A stretch of DNA of 64,000 nt. It comes from HGM04593 sp045654645. Its GTDB lineage: Bacteria; Bacteroidota; Bacteroidia; Bacteroidales; Bacteroidaceae. The stretch is taken from positions 32,695 to 96,694 of the forward strand of contig JAZONR010000057.1 in assembly GCA_045654645.1 (NCBI GenBank), written 5' to 3'. Made by a program: the position numbers and the translations under genes. Positions within the stretch are counted from its first letter, which is position 1. Each line of letters starts with the position of its first letter. The notes beneath the pieces were generated by a model. That model ran no database searches. It had not been told where the DNA came from and saw nothing but the letters and a program-made list of their open reading frames with translations. This document shows positions 56,539-63,962 of this stretch, piece after piece.

Positions 56539-57381
56539 ATGATACTAATTGCTGATTGCGGTTCCACAAAAACCGACTGGACATTGTGTTGCGGAAGCGA
56601 AATCATTGCCACCGCAAGAACACAGGGGTTTAACCCCACTCACCAGGAGAGTGAGGAGATATACACCATTCTCAGCGCCGAGCTCACTGAGGAGTTTACC
56701 TCGCACAAACCTAATAAAATCTATTTCTATGGCGCCGGATGCGCCTATGAAATGGCTAACGAAAGGATGCGCAGCGCACTATACAAGATTTACCCGATAA
56801 AGGAAATCCACATAAACAGCGACCTGTTGGCGGCTGCACGTGCATTGTGCTGCCACGAAGAGGGCATCGCCTGCATACTTGGCACAGGCTCAAACTCGTG
56901 CCTTTTCGATGGCGAGAAGATTACCGACAACACCCCTGCACTGGGCTACATATTGGGCGATGAAGGCAGCGGTGCTCATCTTGGCCGTCAGTTGTTGAGC
57001 GACTGCATCAAGAAACAGCTTCCCAAAGACATCTGCGAGAAGTTCTTCAAGCAGTACAACCTCGACATTGCCACAATCCTTGAGAAGACCTACCACAGCT
57101 CACTCCCCAACAGATGGCTTGCAAGCTTCACGCCGTTCTTGAAAGAGAACAAGGAGAAGCCCGAAATCAAAATGCTGCTAAAGCACTGTTTCACGCAATT
57201 CTTCCAGCGCAACACAATGATTTACCGTCGTTCCTGGTTGCCCATACACATAATAGGCAGCGTGGGCGTGAACTTCAGCGAGGAAATCAAGGAGACTGCA
57301 GAGAGCCTTGGACTCTCAATAGGCAACATAGTTGATAGCCCAATGAGCGGGCTCATAGAGTACCATAAACAGAACAACTAA
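56539..57381 (+). CDS. BadF/BadG/BcrA-type kinase, probably N-acetyl amino-sugar kinase
   Basis: 280 residues, ASKHA fold. The phosphate-1 loop is MILIADCGSTKTDWTL, and the second is ACILGTGSNSCLFDG with LGDEGSGAHLG. The C-terminal adenosine motif is IIGSVGVNF. In this family the bacterial enzymes phosphorylate GlcNAc or MurNAc (for example MurK of Tannerella), fitting the AmpG-like permease just upstream. ATG 56539 is the family start; the frame to 56398 runs back into the permease gene. GlcNAc and MurNAc cannot be distinguished from this sequence. Confidence 0.85.
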   Translation: MILIADCGSTKTDWTLCCGSEIIATARTQGFNPTHQESEEIYTILSAELTEEFTSHKPNKIYFYGAGCAYEMANERMRSALYKIYPIKEIHINSDLLAAARALCCHEEGIACILGTGSNSCLFDGEKITDNTPALGYILGDEGSGAHLGRQLLSDCIKKQLPKDICEKFFKQYNLDIATILEKTYHSSLPNRWLASFTPFLKENKEKPEIKMLLKHCFTQFFQRNTMIYRRSWLPIHIIGSVGVNFSEEIKETAESLGLSIGNIVDSPMSGLIEYHKQNN

Positions 57382-57402
57382 TAACAAAAAACCAATAAAT
57401 TT

Positions 57403-58425
57403 ATGAAAAGAATCATTATGACACTTACCGCGTGTCTCGTGGGCGCAATCGTTGCCACATCGTGCGGTAAAAGCGAAAGCAGTGCCAATGGCAGAAACTC
57501 AAAATCAGAGCTCGACACACTCTCATACATCGTAGGTATGGATGTTGCCAGCGGCATCGAGAACAATATGGTGAAGCAGTTTGATGTAGACTACAAAACA
57601 CTCAAGAAGACCATCGAAAAGGCCTTGAACGGCAAGACTATTAAGGTTGAAGATGTTACCATCTCCAAGGAGAACATCAACGAGATTGGTCCCAAATATA
57701 TGAACAACGAGTTCGGTGCACGCGTTATGGCCGCACAGAGCGACACCACCGGCAACACAAAAATCTATACCGATGAAAAAGAGCGCCAGATTATCTCGGC
57801 ACTTTTGGGAGCCGACATAGCATTCAGCACCGAAAGATTGCAGTTCGAGGTTAATAAGGAGTCGTTCCTCGCAGGTATTGACGACACACACGAGAACAAA
57901 GCCTTTATGACACAGGAGGAGGCTATGGAGTATGTCCAGAACTACTTTACTGTTACTTTGCCCGCCAACAACAAGCGCGACTCTGAGGCTTGGCTTCAGG
58001 AGGTTGCCAATGAGAAAGGCGTGCAGAAAACAGAATCGGGCATCGTCTACAAAATTGAGAATGAAGGCGACAGCCAGGTAAAAGCAACAAAGGACGAGGA
58101 TGTTGTAAAGGTACTCTACACCGGCCGCACAAGAACAGGCAAGGTATTCGACAGCAACCGCTGGAACGATATGCCCGCTGAGCGTCAGAGTATGATGGAG
58201 GCCTACCAGCCCGACCAGGCAGGCAAGGACAACCCCATTGAATTTGCCCTCAACCAGGTAATCAAGGGTTGGACCGAGGGTATGAAACTCATTGGCAAAG
58301 GTGGTAAAATCACACTCTGGATTCCTTCTGAACTTGCCTACGGCGAAAGAGGTACTGGCAGAGACATCGGCCCCAACGAGGCACTGCGTTTCGATGTTGA
58401 GCTTCTTGACGTAACAGTTAAGTAA
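57403..58425 (+). CDS. FKBP-type peptidyl-prolyl isomerase lipoprotein
   Basis: 340 residues. Signal MKRIIMTLTACLVGAIVATSC with lipobox ATSC (Cys21). An N-terminal helical dimerisation part (LDTLSYIVGMDVASGIENN, as in FkpA/Mip) is present twice in outline (about 35-100 and 120-190). The C-terminal FKBP domain (about 205-340) has VKVLYTGRTRTGKVFDS, VIKGWTEGMKLIGKGGK and IPSELAYGERG, so the active-site aromatic and glycine pattern is complete. A periplasmic-facing folding catalyst, 21 bases after the kinase gene; terminator at 58447. Confidence 0.9.
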   Translation: MKRIIMTLTACLVGAIVATSCGKSESSANGRNSKSELDTLSYIVGMDVASGIENNMVKQFDVDYKTLKKTIEKALNGKTIKVEDVTISKENINEIGPKYMNNEFGARVMAAQSDTTGNTKIYTDEKERQIISALLGADIAFSTERLQFEVNKESFLAGIDDTHENKAFMTQEEAMEYVQNYFTVTLPANNKRDSEAWLQEVANEKGVQKTESGIVYKIENEGDSQVKATKDEDVVKVLYTGRTRTGKVFDSNRWNDMPAERQSMMEAYQPDQAGKDNPIEFALNQVIKGWTEGMKLIGKGGKITLWIPSELAYGERGTGRDIGPNEALRFDVELLDVTVK

Positions 58426-58446
58426 CACACATCACCAATAAAAACC

Positions 58447-58478
58447 AAACAGCCACCCCGCAAAGGTGGCTGTTTTTT
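58447..58478 (+). terminator. intrinsic terminator after the FKBP gene
   Basis: AAACAGCCACC / GGTGGCTGTTT with a 7-base loop and a run of T. A textbook structure. Confidence 0.9.
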
Positions 58479-58543
58479 ATAACCTTATGCAAGGGATATT
58501 CACATTTATGGCACACGTTTCCACCTAATTATAAAAAAAGAGC

Positions 58544-58551
58544 TATCTTTG
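58544..58551 (+). promoter_or_regulatory. -7 promoter element of the fabD unit
   Basis: TATCTTTG followed by C; exact -7 consensus. The best upstream T-rich box (TTTC, 58518) is 22 bases away, a poorer spacing. Confidence 0.55.
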
Positions 58552-58636
58552 CAAGCAAGAATATAACAAACAGACTGATGTTGTAAAAGAGATGCCCCGT
58601 GATAAGAGACAAGGGTATCATAAAAAGCAATATGAT

Positions 58637-59515
58637 ATGAAAGCATTTGTATTCACAGGACAGGGTGCACAATTCAGCGGAATGGGAAAAGAGCTGTATG
58701 AGAACAACCCTACTGCAAGAGAATATTTTGAGAAAGCCAACGAAATACTCGGCTTCCGCATTACAGATATTATGTTTAACGGCAGCGATGAGGAGTTGCG
58801 CCAAACAAAGGTTACACAGCCGGCGGTTTTTCTTCATTCGGTAATCTCGGCCATCGCAAGAGGGGATGAGTTTCAACCCGATATGGTTGCAGGCCACTCG
58901 CTTGGAGAGTTCTCGGCACTTACAGCCGCAGGAGCCATCTCCTTTGAAGATGGGTTGAGACTGGTCTACAAGCGTGCGCTTGCAATGCAGGCCGCCTGCG
59001 AAAAGCAGCCCTCGACAATGGCAGCAGTGCTTGGTCTCAATGACAATGCCGTAGAAGAGATTTGCGACAAAGTGAGCAGGGAAGGCCACACTGTGGTTGC
59101 TGCAAACTTCAATTGCCCCGGGCAAGTGGTTATATCGGGCAGCATAGAAGGTGTAGAGAAAGCCTGCCTGCTGTTGAAGGAAGCCGGAGCCAAACGAGCG
59201 TTGCCGCTCAATGTGAGCGGAGCGTTCCATTCGCCACTGATGCAACCGGCCAAGGAGGAACTTGAAGCGGCAATAAATGCCACAACATTCAGCACACCAC
59301 ACTGCCCCGTCTACCAGAATGTCGATGCAAAACCACACACACAGCCACAAGAGATAAAGGAGAACCTCATCGCGCAACTGACAGCCCCCGTACGCTGGAC
59401 CTCAACAATACAACAGATGATTGCCGACGGTGCCGAGGAGTTTACCGAGTGTGGCCCGGGCAACGTGCAACAGGGATTGATAAACAAGATTAAAAGTGCA
59501 TTAAATAAAGAGTAA
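58637..59515 (+). CDS. fabD: malonyl-CoA:ACP transacylase
   Basis: Loads malonate onto acyl carrier protein for fatty-acid synthesis. 292 residues from ATG 58637 (MKAFVFTGQGAQFSGMG), the family start. An in-frame ATG at 58592 would add 15 unlikely residues. The catalytic serine is in VAGHSLGEFSAL, and the histidine in NVSGAFHSPLM. The Gln-rich GQGAQ loop is present. It is followed after 4 bases by a GH13 amylase on the same strand, an unusual partner. No other fab genes are in the window. Confidence 0.95.
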   Translation: MKAFVFTGQGAQFSGMGKELYENNPTAREYFEKANEILGFRITDIMFNGSDEELRQTKVTQPAVFLHSVISAIARGDEFQPDMVAGHSLGEFSALTAAGAISFEDGLRLVYKRALAMQAACEKQPSTMAAVLGLNDNAVEEICDKVSREGHTVVAANFNCPGQVVISGSIEGVEKACLLLKEAGAKRALPLNVSGAFHSPLMQPAKEELEAAINATTFSTPHCPVYQNVDAKPHTQPQEIKENLIAQLTAPVRWTSTIQQMIADGAEEFTECGPGNVQQGLINKIKSALNKE

Positions 59516-59519
59516 CAAG

Positions 59520-61205
59520 ATGTCAAGAATAATAATATACCAGCTTTTGCCACGTCTTTTTAGCAACAGCAACGCCAATTGTGTTGCCGGCGGCACCATA
59601 GAGCAGAACGGCTGCGGCAAGTTCAACGATATAACCCCCAAGGCCCTTCGCGCCATACGCAACCTGGGTGTTACACACGTGTGGTACACAGGTGTCATTG
59701 AACACACCACCCGCTCCAACTATTCCAAGTATGGTATTCCCACCGATCACCCTGCAATTGTGAAGGGTGAGGCCGGCTCGCCCTATGCCATCAAAGACTA
59801 CTATGACATAGACCCCGACCTTGCAACCAATGTAGAGAAGCGTCGCGATGAGTTCAAAGCACTTGTAGAGCGCACTCACAAGGCCGGTATGAAGGTGATA
59901 ATGGACTTTATCCCCAACCACGTGGCACGCCACTATCACAGCGACAACACCCCTGCCGGCACATTCCCCTTTGGCGAGCACGATGACAAAAACACATTCT
60001 TTGTTGGCCACAACAACTTCTACTATCTTGGCAACCAATCCTATGGCTGCAACCTCGACGCAAAGGATTGCGCCGATGAAGAGTACAGCGAAAGCCCGCT
60101 GCGCGCCACCGGCAACGACTGTTTCGGCTCTCCCGGCCGCAACGACTGGTATGACACCGTAAAGCTCAACTACGGCATAGACTACCGCACAGGCAACCGC
60201 CAGTTCTCTCCAGTGCCCAACACCTGGGTGAAGATGCTAAAGATACTCAAATACTGGGCTTCGCAGGGCGTAGACGGCTTCCGTTGCGATATGGTGGAGA
60301 TGACCCCGGTAGAATTCTGGAGCTGGGCAGTACCCAAAATCAAGGAGGAGTTCCCTGGAATAATCTTCATTGGAGAGATATATCAGCCACATATCTACCG
60401 TTCTTTCATCAGAGAGGGACATTTCGACTACCTCTATGACAAGGTTGGTCTTTATGACTGCCTGCGCGCTGTTATGAACGGCCAGACATCGGCCAATGAG
60501 ATTAGCAACACACTGCACAGCACAGCAGATATCCGCGAGAATATGCTCACTTTCCTCGAGAACCACGATGAGCAGCGCATTGCTTCGGACTTCTTTGCAG
60601 CAAATGCCCAGCGTGCATTGGCAGCCCTCATTATGTCGGCCACCATTGGTTCACAGCCATTTATGTTCTATGCCGGACAAGAGCTTGGAGAACGCGGTAT
60701 GGACAAAGAAGGATACAGTGGCGTAGATGGACGCACCACAATTTTCGACTACTGGAGCGTAGACACCCTGCGCCGTTGGAAAGGAAACGGCGATTACAAT
60801 GGCGAACAGCTCACTCAAGAGGAGAAGGCGCTACAGAGCTTCTATGCCCGCCTGCTCAACCTGTGCAACAGCGAGGCCGCACTCGACAACGGCAGCTTCT
60901 ATAGCCTGCAGTATGCCAACCCTCACAGCAACCAATACGACAGCAACCACATCTACTCCTTCCTTCGCGGAACCGAGAAAGAACTGCTGCTCATTGTAAC
61001 CAATTTCAGCAACAACAGCCAAGAGTGCGCTGTAACAATCCCCGAAGAGGCATTTGCCTACTATGGCATAGCCTATAACAACTGCACACACAAGGCAACG
61101 GAACTGCTTAGCGGCGAAAAAATGGAGCTACCATTGAACCCTTGCGACAAAGCCGTTGTTACTGTACCGGCCAACAGTGGCATAATAATAAAGTTCAGCA
61201 TTTGA
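59520..61205 (+). CDS. cytoplasmic GH13 alpha-amylase-family enzyme
   Basis: 561 residues without a signal peptide, so intracellular glucan or maltodextrin processing is likely. GH13 motifs in order: region I MDFIPNHVARHYH, region II GFRCDMVEM with the nucleophile Asp, region III IGEIYQPHIYR with the acid/base Glu, and region IV LENHDEQRIASDF. A C-terminal beta domain begins at about residue 455. Specificity (alpha-amylase, glucosidase or isomerase) cannot be decided by eye. The ATG is 4 bases after the fabD stop, and the DUF4919 gene follows after 4 bases, so all three are probably in one transcript. Confidence 0.9.
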   Translation: MSRIIIYQLLPRLFSNSNANCVAGGTIEQNGCGKFNDITPKALRAIRNLGVTHVWYTGVIEHTTRSNYSKYGIPTDHPAIVKGEAGSPYAIKDYYDIDPDLATNVEKRRDEFKALVERTHKAGMKVIMDFIPNHVARHYHSDNTPAGTFPFGEHDDKNTFFVGHNNFYYLGNQSYGCNLDAKDCADEEYSESPLRATGNDCFGSPGRNDWYDTVKLNYGIDYRTGNRQFSPVPNTWVKMLKILKYWASQGVDGFRCDMVEMTPVEFWSWAVPKIKEEFPGIIFIGEIYQPHIYRSFIREGHFDYLYDKVGLYDCLRAVMNGQTSANEISNTLHSTADIRENMLTFLENHDEQRIASDFFAANAQRALAALIMSATIGSQPFMFYAGQELGERGMDKEGYSGVDGRTTIFDYWSVDTLRRWKGNGDYNGEQLTQEEKALQSFYARLLNLCNSEAALDNGSFYSLQYANPHSNQYDSNHIYSFLRGTEKELLLIVTNFSNNSQECAVTIPEEAFAYYGIAYNNCTHKATELLSGEKMELPLNPCDKAVVTVPANSGIIIKFSI

Positions 61206-61209
61206 AAAG

Positions 61210-61866
61210 ATGAAAAAAACAATTTCGGCACTAATACTTCTGCTTGCCTGCATCACGGCAAGCGCACAGGTGGTACTCGACAATGCCACAATTGAAGATA
61301 TTGTAAAGAACGAGCGCAATTATTTCAATGACATAACCGAGATATACAGGAACGATGACCCACTGCTGCGCATCGATGACATAGCACTTGTATATTACGG
61401 TCAGGCATTCCTGCCGCAATACAAACCAGGCAGCGACGAGAACGAGAAAGAGCTGAAGAAACTGTTTGATGAGAACAAACATCAACAGGTCTATGAACTT
61501 GCCAAAAACGTGCTCACCTACAACCCGGTGAGCCTCAATGCACTGTTCTGCATATACATTGCATCAAAGGAGCTCGACAAGAGCGAAGATGAGTGCGCGT
61601 CATACCTAAAGAAGTATAACGGCATCATTGATATGATATGCTATTATGGCGACGGCAAGAGCAGCGACACAGCCTTCCGCATCATAACCCCCGAAGACCA
61701 GGACTACATCATATATGGCAAGCTGCAGATAGAGCAAGTGCTGTCGCAGAAACTCGACACTGAGACACTGTGTAACATAGTATCTGTTATGCCCACCAAG
61801 CAGTTCCAGGCACGAAGAGTCTATTTCGACCTAAGCCTCTTCCTCTCCCAGGCTTCAAGAGAATAA
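61210..61866 (+). CDS. DUF4919 protein, exported
   Basis: 218 residues. Signal peptide MKKTISALILLLACITASAQ. The mature part is mainly helical (YNPVSLNALFCIYIASKEL, then ECASYLKKYNGIIDMICYYG), with the conserved DDIALVYYGQAFLPQYKP, which is how DUF4919 proteins begin. Function unknown; tetratricopeptide-like helices are possible. It starts 4 bases after the amylase stop and overlaps nothing; the following small gene starts 7 bases downstream. Confidence 0.78.
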   Translation: MKKTISALILLLACITASAQVVLDNATIEDIVKNERNYFNDITEIYRNDDPLLRIDDIALVYYGQAFLPQYKPGSDENEKELKKLFDENKHQQVYELAKNVLTYNPVSLNALFCIYIASKELDKSEDECASYLKKYNGIIDMICYYGDGKSSDTAFRIITPEDQDYIIYGKLQIEQVLSQKLDTETLCNIVSVMPTKQFQARRVYFDLSLFLSQASRE

Positions 61867-61873
61867 TCCCCCT

Positions 61874-62242
61874 ATGAAAGCCATTCTTGTTGCACTGCTA
61901 CTATTTCTTCAGCCACTTGCCTTGCCGGGTGGCGAAGCCTCGGCACAGCCTGTCAGCAGCCAACAGGAGACAATCATAAACACCCTGCACAACGCCATTG
62001 ACGAGCTCGCCACAGAGCTAAGGCAAAACAGTCTCAACCTACCGGGCGTGCAGAGCAACTACATAGTGCGCAGCGAACGCAGCAATGCCACAAGAAACGG
62101 CAGCACCCTGCCCAAATACACCGGCTACAGCAACAGCACCCCGGCCTCAATGCAGGCAGGCAGCGAAACACGCCACGCAATAGCGCAGTCGCGCCACAGA
62201 ATAACCTACTACATCTATGCCCTTCGGCATATAATAATTTAG
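61874..62242 (+). CDS. small exported protein, no family recognised
   Basis: 122 residues: signal-like N-terminus MKAILVALLLFLQPLALPG, then a short helix (ETIINTLHNAIDELATELR) and a Ser/Asn/Thr-rich tail with many Arg residues (ARHAIAQSRHR-like), ending YYIYALRHIII. It is in the same unit as the DUF4919 gene (7 bases apart). I cannot assign a function. Composition and coupling favour a real gene over a chance frame, but only moderately. Confidence 0.55.
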   Translation: MKAILVALLLFLQPLALPGGEASAQPVSSQQETIINTLHNAIDELATELRQNSLNLPGVQSNYIVRSERSNATRNGSTLPKYTGYSNSTPASMQAGSETRHAIAQSRHRITYYIYALRHIII

Positions 62243-62366
62243 CGGTAAATATCATTCAGCAAAAAGCCGGAGAGTTCTATCTGGATACTCTTCGGCCCAT
62301 TGGCTGTGCACACAAAAGCACACACCACAGCAAAAAAACGATATTAATGATTTAAAACCGCAAGTT

Positions 62367-62843
62367 ATGAAAAATAGAATAGATGAAAACACACTCCAGA
62401 ACAATGGAATAACAACAAAGACAACATTCAACCTCAAAGGGCTCATCATTGCAGCCCTGTCGGCAAGCATAATGGCCGGCACAGCATTCATCAGCAACGA
62501 AAACGAAGCCAAGATGCCCATAGCAATGCTTGCCTTTGTGCTTATGGTCATAGGCCTTGCATTAATGATGAAAAGCAACACATTCCTCATATACGCAGCC
62601 ACCGGCGAACGACTGAAAGAGTATACACTCTTCTATCAGAACAACCAAAAAGAGATAGCCTTGGAACTGCTGCAGAGAGGAGACCTCGCCGGCGCCATTA
62701 CACTCGCAAAGGAGAACAGCAACGGGGCAATAAAAGCAGAGCTGCACACCACTCCATCACACAGCATTGCCATTTACCGCCTCTACAAATTCGTCCCCTA
62801 CCTCTATGAACCCATTGGTGAATATATAGTAATAAAGAAGTAG
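62367..62843 (+). CDS. small membrane protein, no family recognised
   Basis: 158 residues with two hydrophobic segments (LKGLIIAALSASIMAGTAF, and IAMLAFVLMVIGLALMM) separated by a short acidic loop, then a soluble C-terminal part of about 85 residues (KEIALELLQRGDLAGAITLA, a TPR-like helix pair). It is the last gene of the fabD-amylase-DUF4919 run, 124 bases after the previous small gene. It could be an inner-membrane accessory subunit; no family match from memory. Confidence 0.6.
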   Translation: MKNRIDENTLQNNGITTKTTFNLKGLIIAALSASIMAGTAFISNENEAKMPIAMLAFVLMVIGLALMMKSNTFLIYAATGERLKEYTLFYQNNQKEIALELLQRGDLAGAITLAKENSNGAIKAELHTTPSHSIAIYRLYKFVPYLYEPIGEYIVIKK

Positions 62844-62876
62844 AACACAGCATTAATATTAACCGTACATTATCCC

Positions 62877-62906
62877 AAGAGGGTGGCTCCCCAAAGCCAC
62901 CCTCTT
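62877..62906 (+). terminator. hairpin terminator after the small membrane protein gene
   Basis: AAGAGGGTGGCT / AGCCACCCTCTT with a 6-base loop. The tail is only weakly T-rich. Confidence 0.75.
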
Positions 62907-63115
62907 GCATATAATAATGCGACATTAGGTTAAACGAACATTATACATTTCCCGCCATAGGTAATCCGAGCAAGAATAGAAAGACATAGTATTTTGCCAA
63001 CTAGACCGGATAATTGTTTGATACTCCCTTAATCAGCTACATAAAAAGAAAATAGGGAAAAGTCTTTTAAACTTTCCCCTATCCTTCTTGCGACCATTTT
63101 TTTGCCGTCCTGTGA

Positions 63116-63253
63116 CTCGCCGAACAGTTGCTTGATGATTGTTATGATTTACCCGAATTTGCCCGTCGCTATTTCGACATCGGGCAGTTCGCACGCGATT
63201 TGTTCGCATACGATTACACCTTCTGCGATGGATATGTGTTCTCCGATTACTAA
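63116..63253 (+). pseudogene. 3' remnant of an ArdA-like antirestriction gene
   Basis: The frame reads LAEQLLDDCYDLPEFARR, then YFDIGQFARDLF, AYDYTFCDGYVFSDY and stop. The pattern of a partly hydrophobic helix, YFD..FARDLF and a final DGYVF recalls the C-terminal end of ArdA antirestriction proteins of Bacteroidales mobile elements. An in-frame stop and a seven-T run lie just upstream, and no N-terminal part or start codon is present, so this is a fragment. The family call is from memory of ArdA ends and should be checked. Confidence 0.55.
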
Positions 63254-63328
63254 GTTTACAGAGGAGGGGCATTCTGAATATCTGTTTTCATATGGAGAGT
63301 AATAAGCATTTCTAAAACAACAAGAGCT

Positions 63329-63336
63329 TAATTTTG
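63329..63336 (+). promoter_or_regulatory. -7 promoter element of the Vsr-like gene
   Basis: TAATTTTG followed by C, 24 bases before the ATG. A second, weaker match TATCTTCG (63348-63355) lies so close to the ATG that it would give a leaderless message. Confidence 0.5.
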
Positions 63337-63359
63337 CGAGAAAACACTATCTTCGCAGC

Positions 63360-63962
63360 ATGGCAGACAGGATGACAAAAGAACAGAGGCACAAGTGCAT
63401 GTCGCGCATCAAGGGCAAGGACACAAAACCAGAACTGATTGTGCGACGTCACCTGCACGCCCATGGCTACCGCTACCGCATAAACGTCAAGCGCCTGCCC
63501 GGTACCCCCGACATTGTACTGCGCAAGTACAAGACAGTCATCTTCATCAATGGTTGCTTTTGGCACGGTCACGAGGGTTGCAAATACTTTGTAATGCCCA
63601 AGAGCAACACCCCATTTTGGGCAAAGAAAATAGAACGCAACAAACAGCGCGACATCGAAAAACGCATCCAACTGCGCCACCTCGGCTGGCACACAATCAT
63701 CATCTGGGAGTGCGAACTAAAACCAAAGAACCGACACACCACCCTGCAGGCTTTGGGACAGACCCTGAACAAAATCTTCCTACTGAATAATGGTGCAAAA
63801 GTAACCGCAGACTATTCCAATAAAGAAGAAAACACTAGGATGGTGGCGGAAGGGGTAAAAAAAGAGGCTGGGTCAAAAGTAATTTTGGCTCAGCCTCTTG
63901 TTTGGAGTAATTTTTCCGTTTTTATCTTCAGATTCGAAGAAATATCATTTTTGTACGCATAA
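63360..63962 (+). CDS. vsr: very short patch repair (Vsr) endonuclease, tail extended by read-through
   Basis: Nicks DNA 5' of T in T:G mismatches left by cytosine deamination at methylated sites. The core (1-140) has RIKGKDTKPE, Asp51 in GTPDIV, the zinc/active-site block INGCFWHGHEGCKYF (Cys66, His69, Cys74), TPFWAKKIERNKQRD and LGWHTIIIWECEL, all as in E. coli Vsr. The frame then runs on for about 60 residues through a terminator-like hairpin (63862-63899) to a stop at 63962, so the natural stop was probably lost. No partner cytosine methylase is in the window; an ArdA-like remnant lies upstream. Confidence 0.88.
   Translation: MADRMTKEQRHKCMSRIKGKDTKPELIVRRHLHAHGYRYRINVKRLPGTPDIVLRKYKTVIFINGCFWHGHEGCKYFVMPKSNTPFWAKKIERNKQRDIEKRIQLRHLGWHTIIIWECELKPKNRHTTLQALGQTLNKIFLLNNGAKVTADYSNKEENTRMVAEGVKKEAGSKVILAQPLVWSNFSVFIFRFEEISFLYA
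63862..63899 (+). terminator. terminator-like hairpin, family member 4, inside the Vsr frame
   Basis: AAGAGGCTG.GG.TCAAAA / TTTTGG.CT.CAGCCTCTT with a GTAA loop, closely related to the hairpin at 8726. It lies inside the extended reading frame of the Vsr-like gene. Confidence 0.75.

Noticed and set aside
63033..63272. 79-codon minus-strand frame beside the ArdA-like remnant
   Set aside because: Arg/Asn-rich shadow of the plus-strand remnant with no start context.
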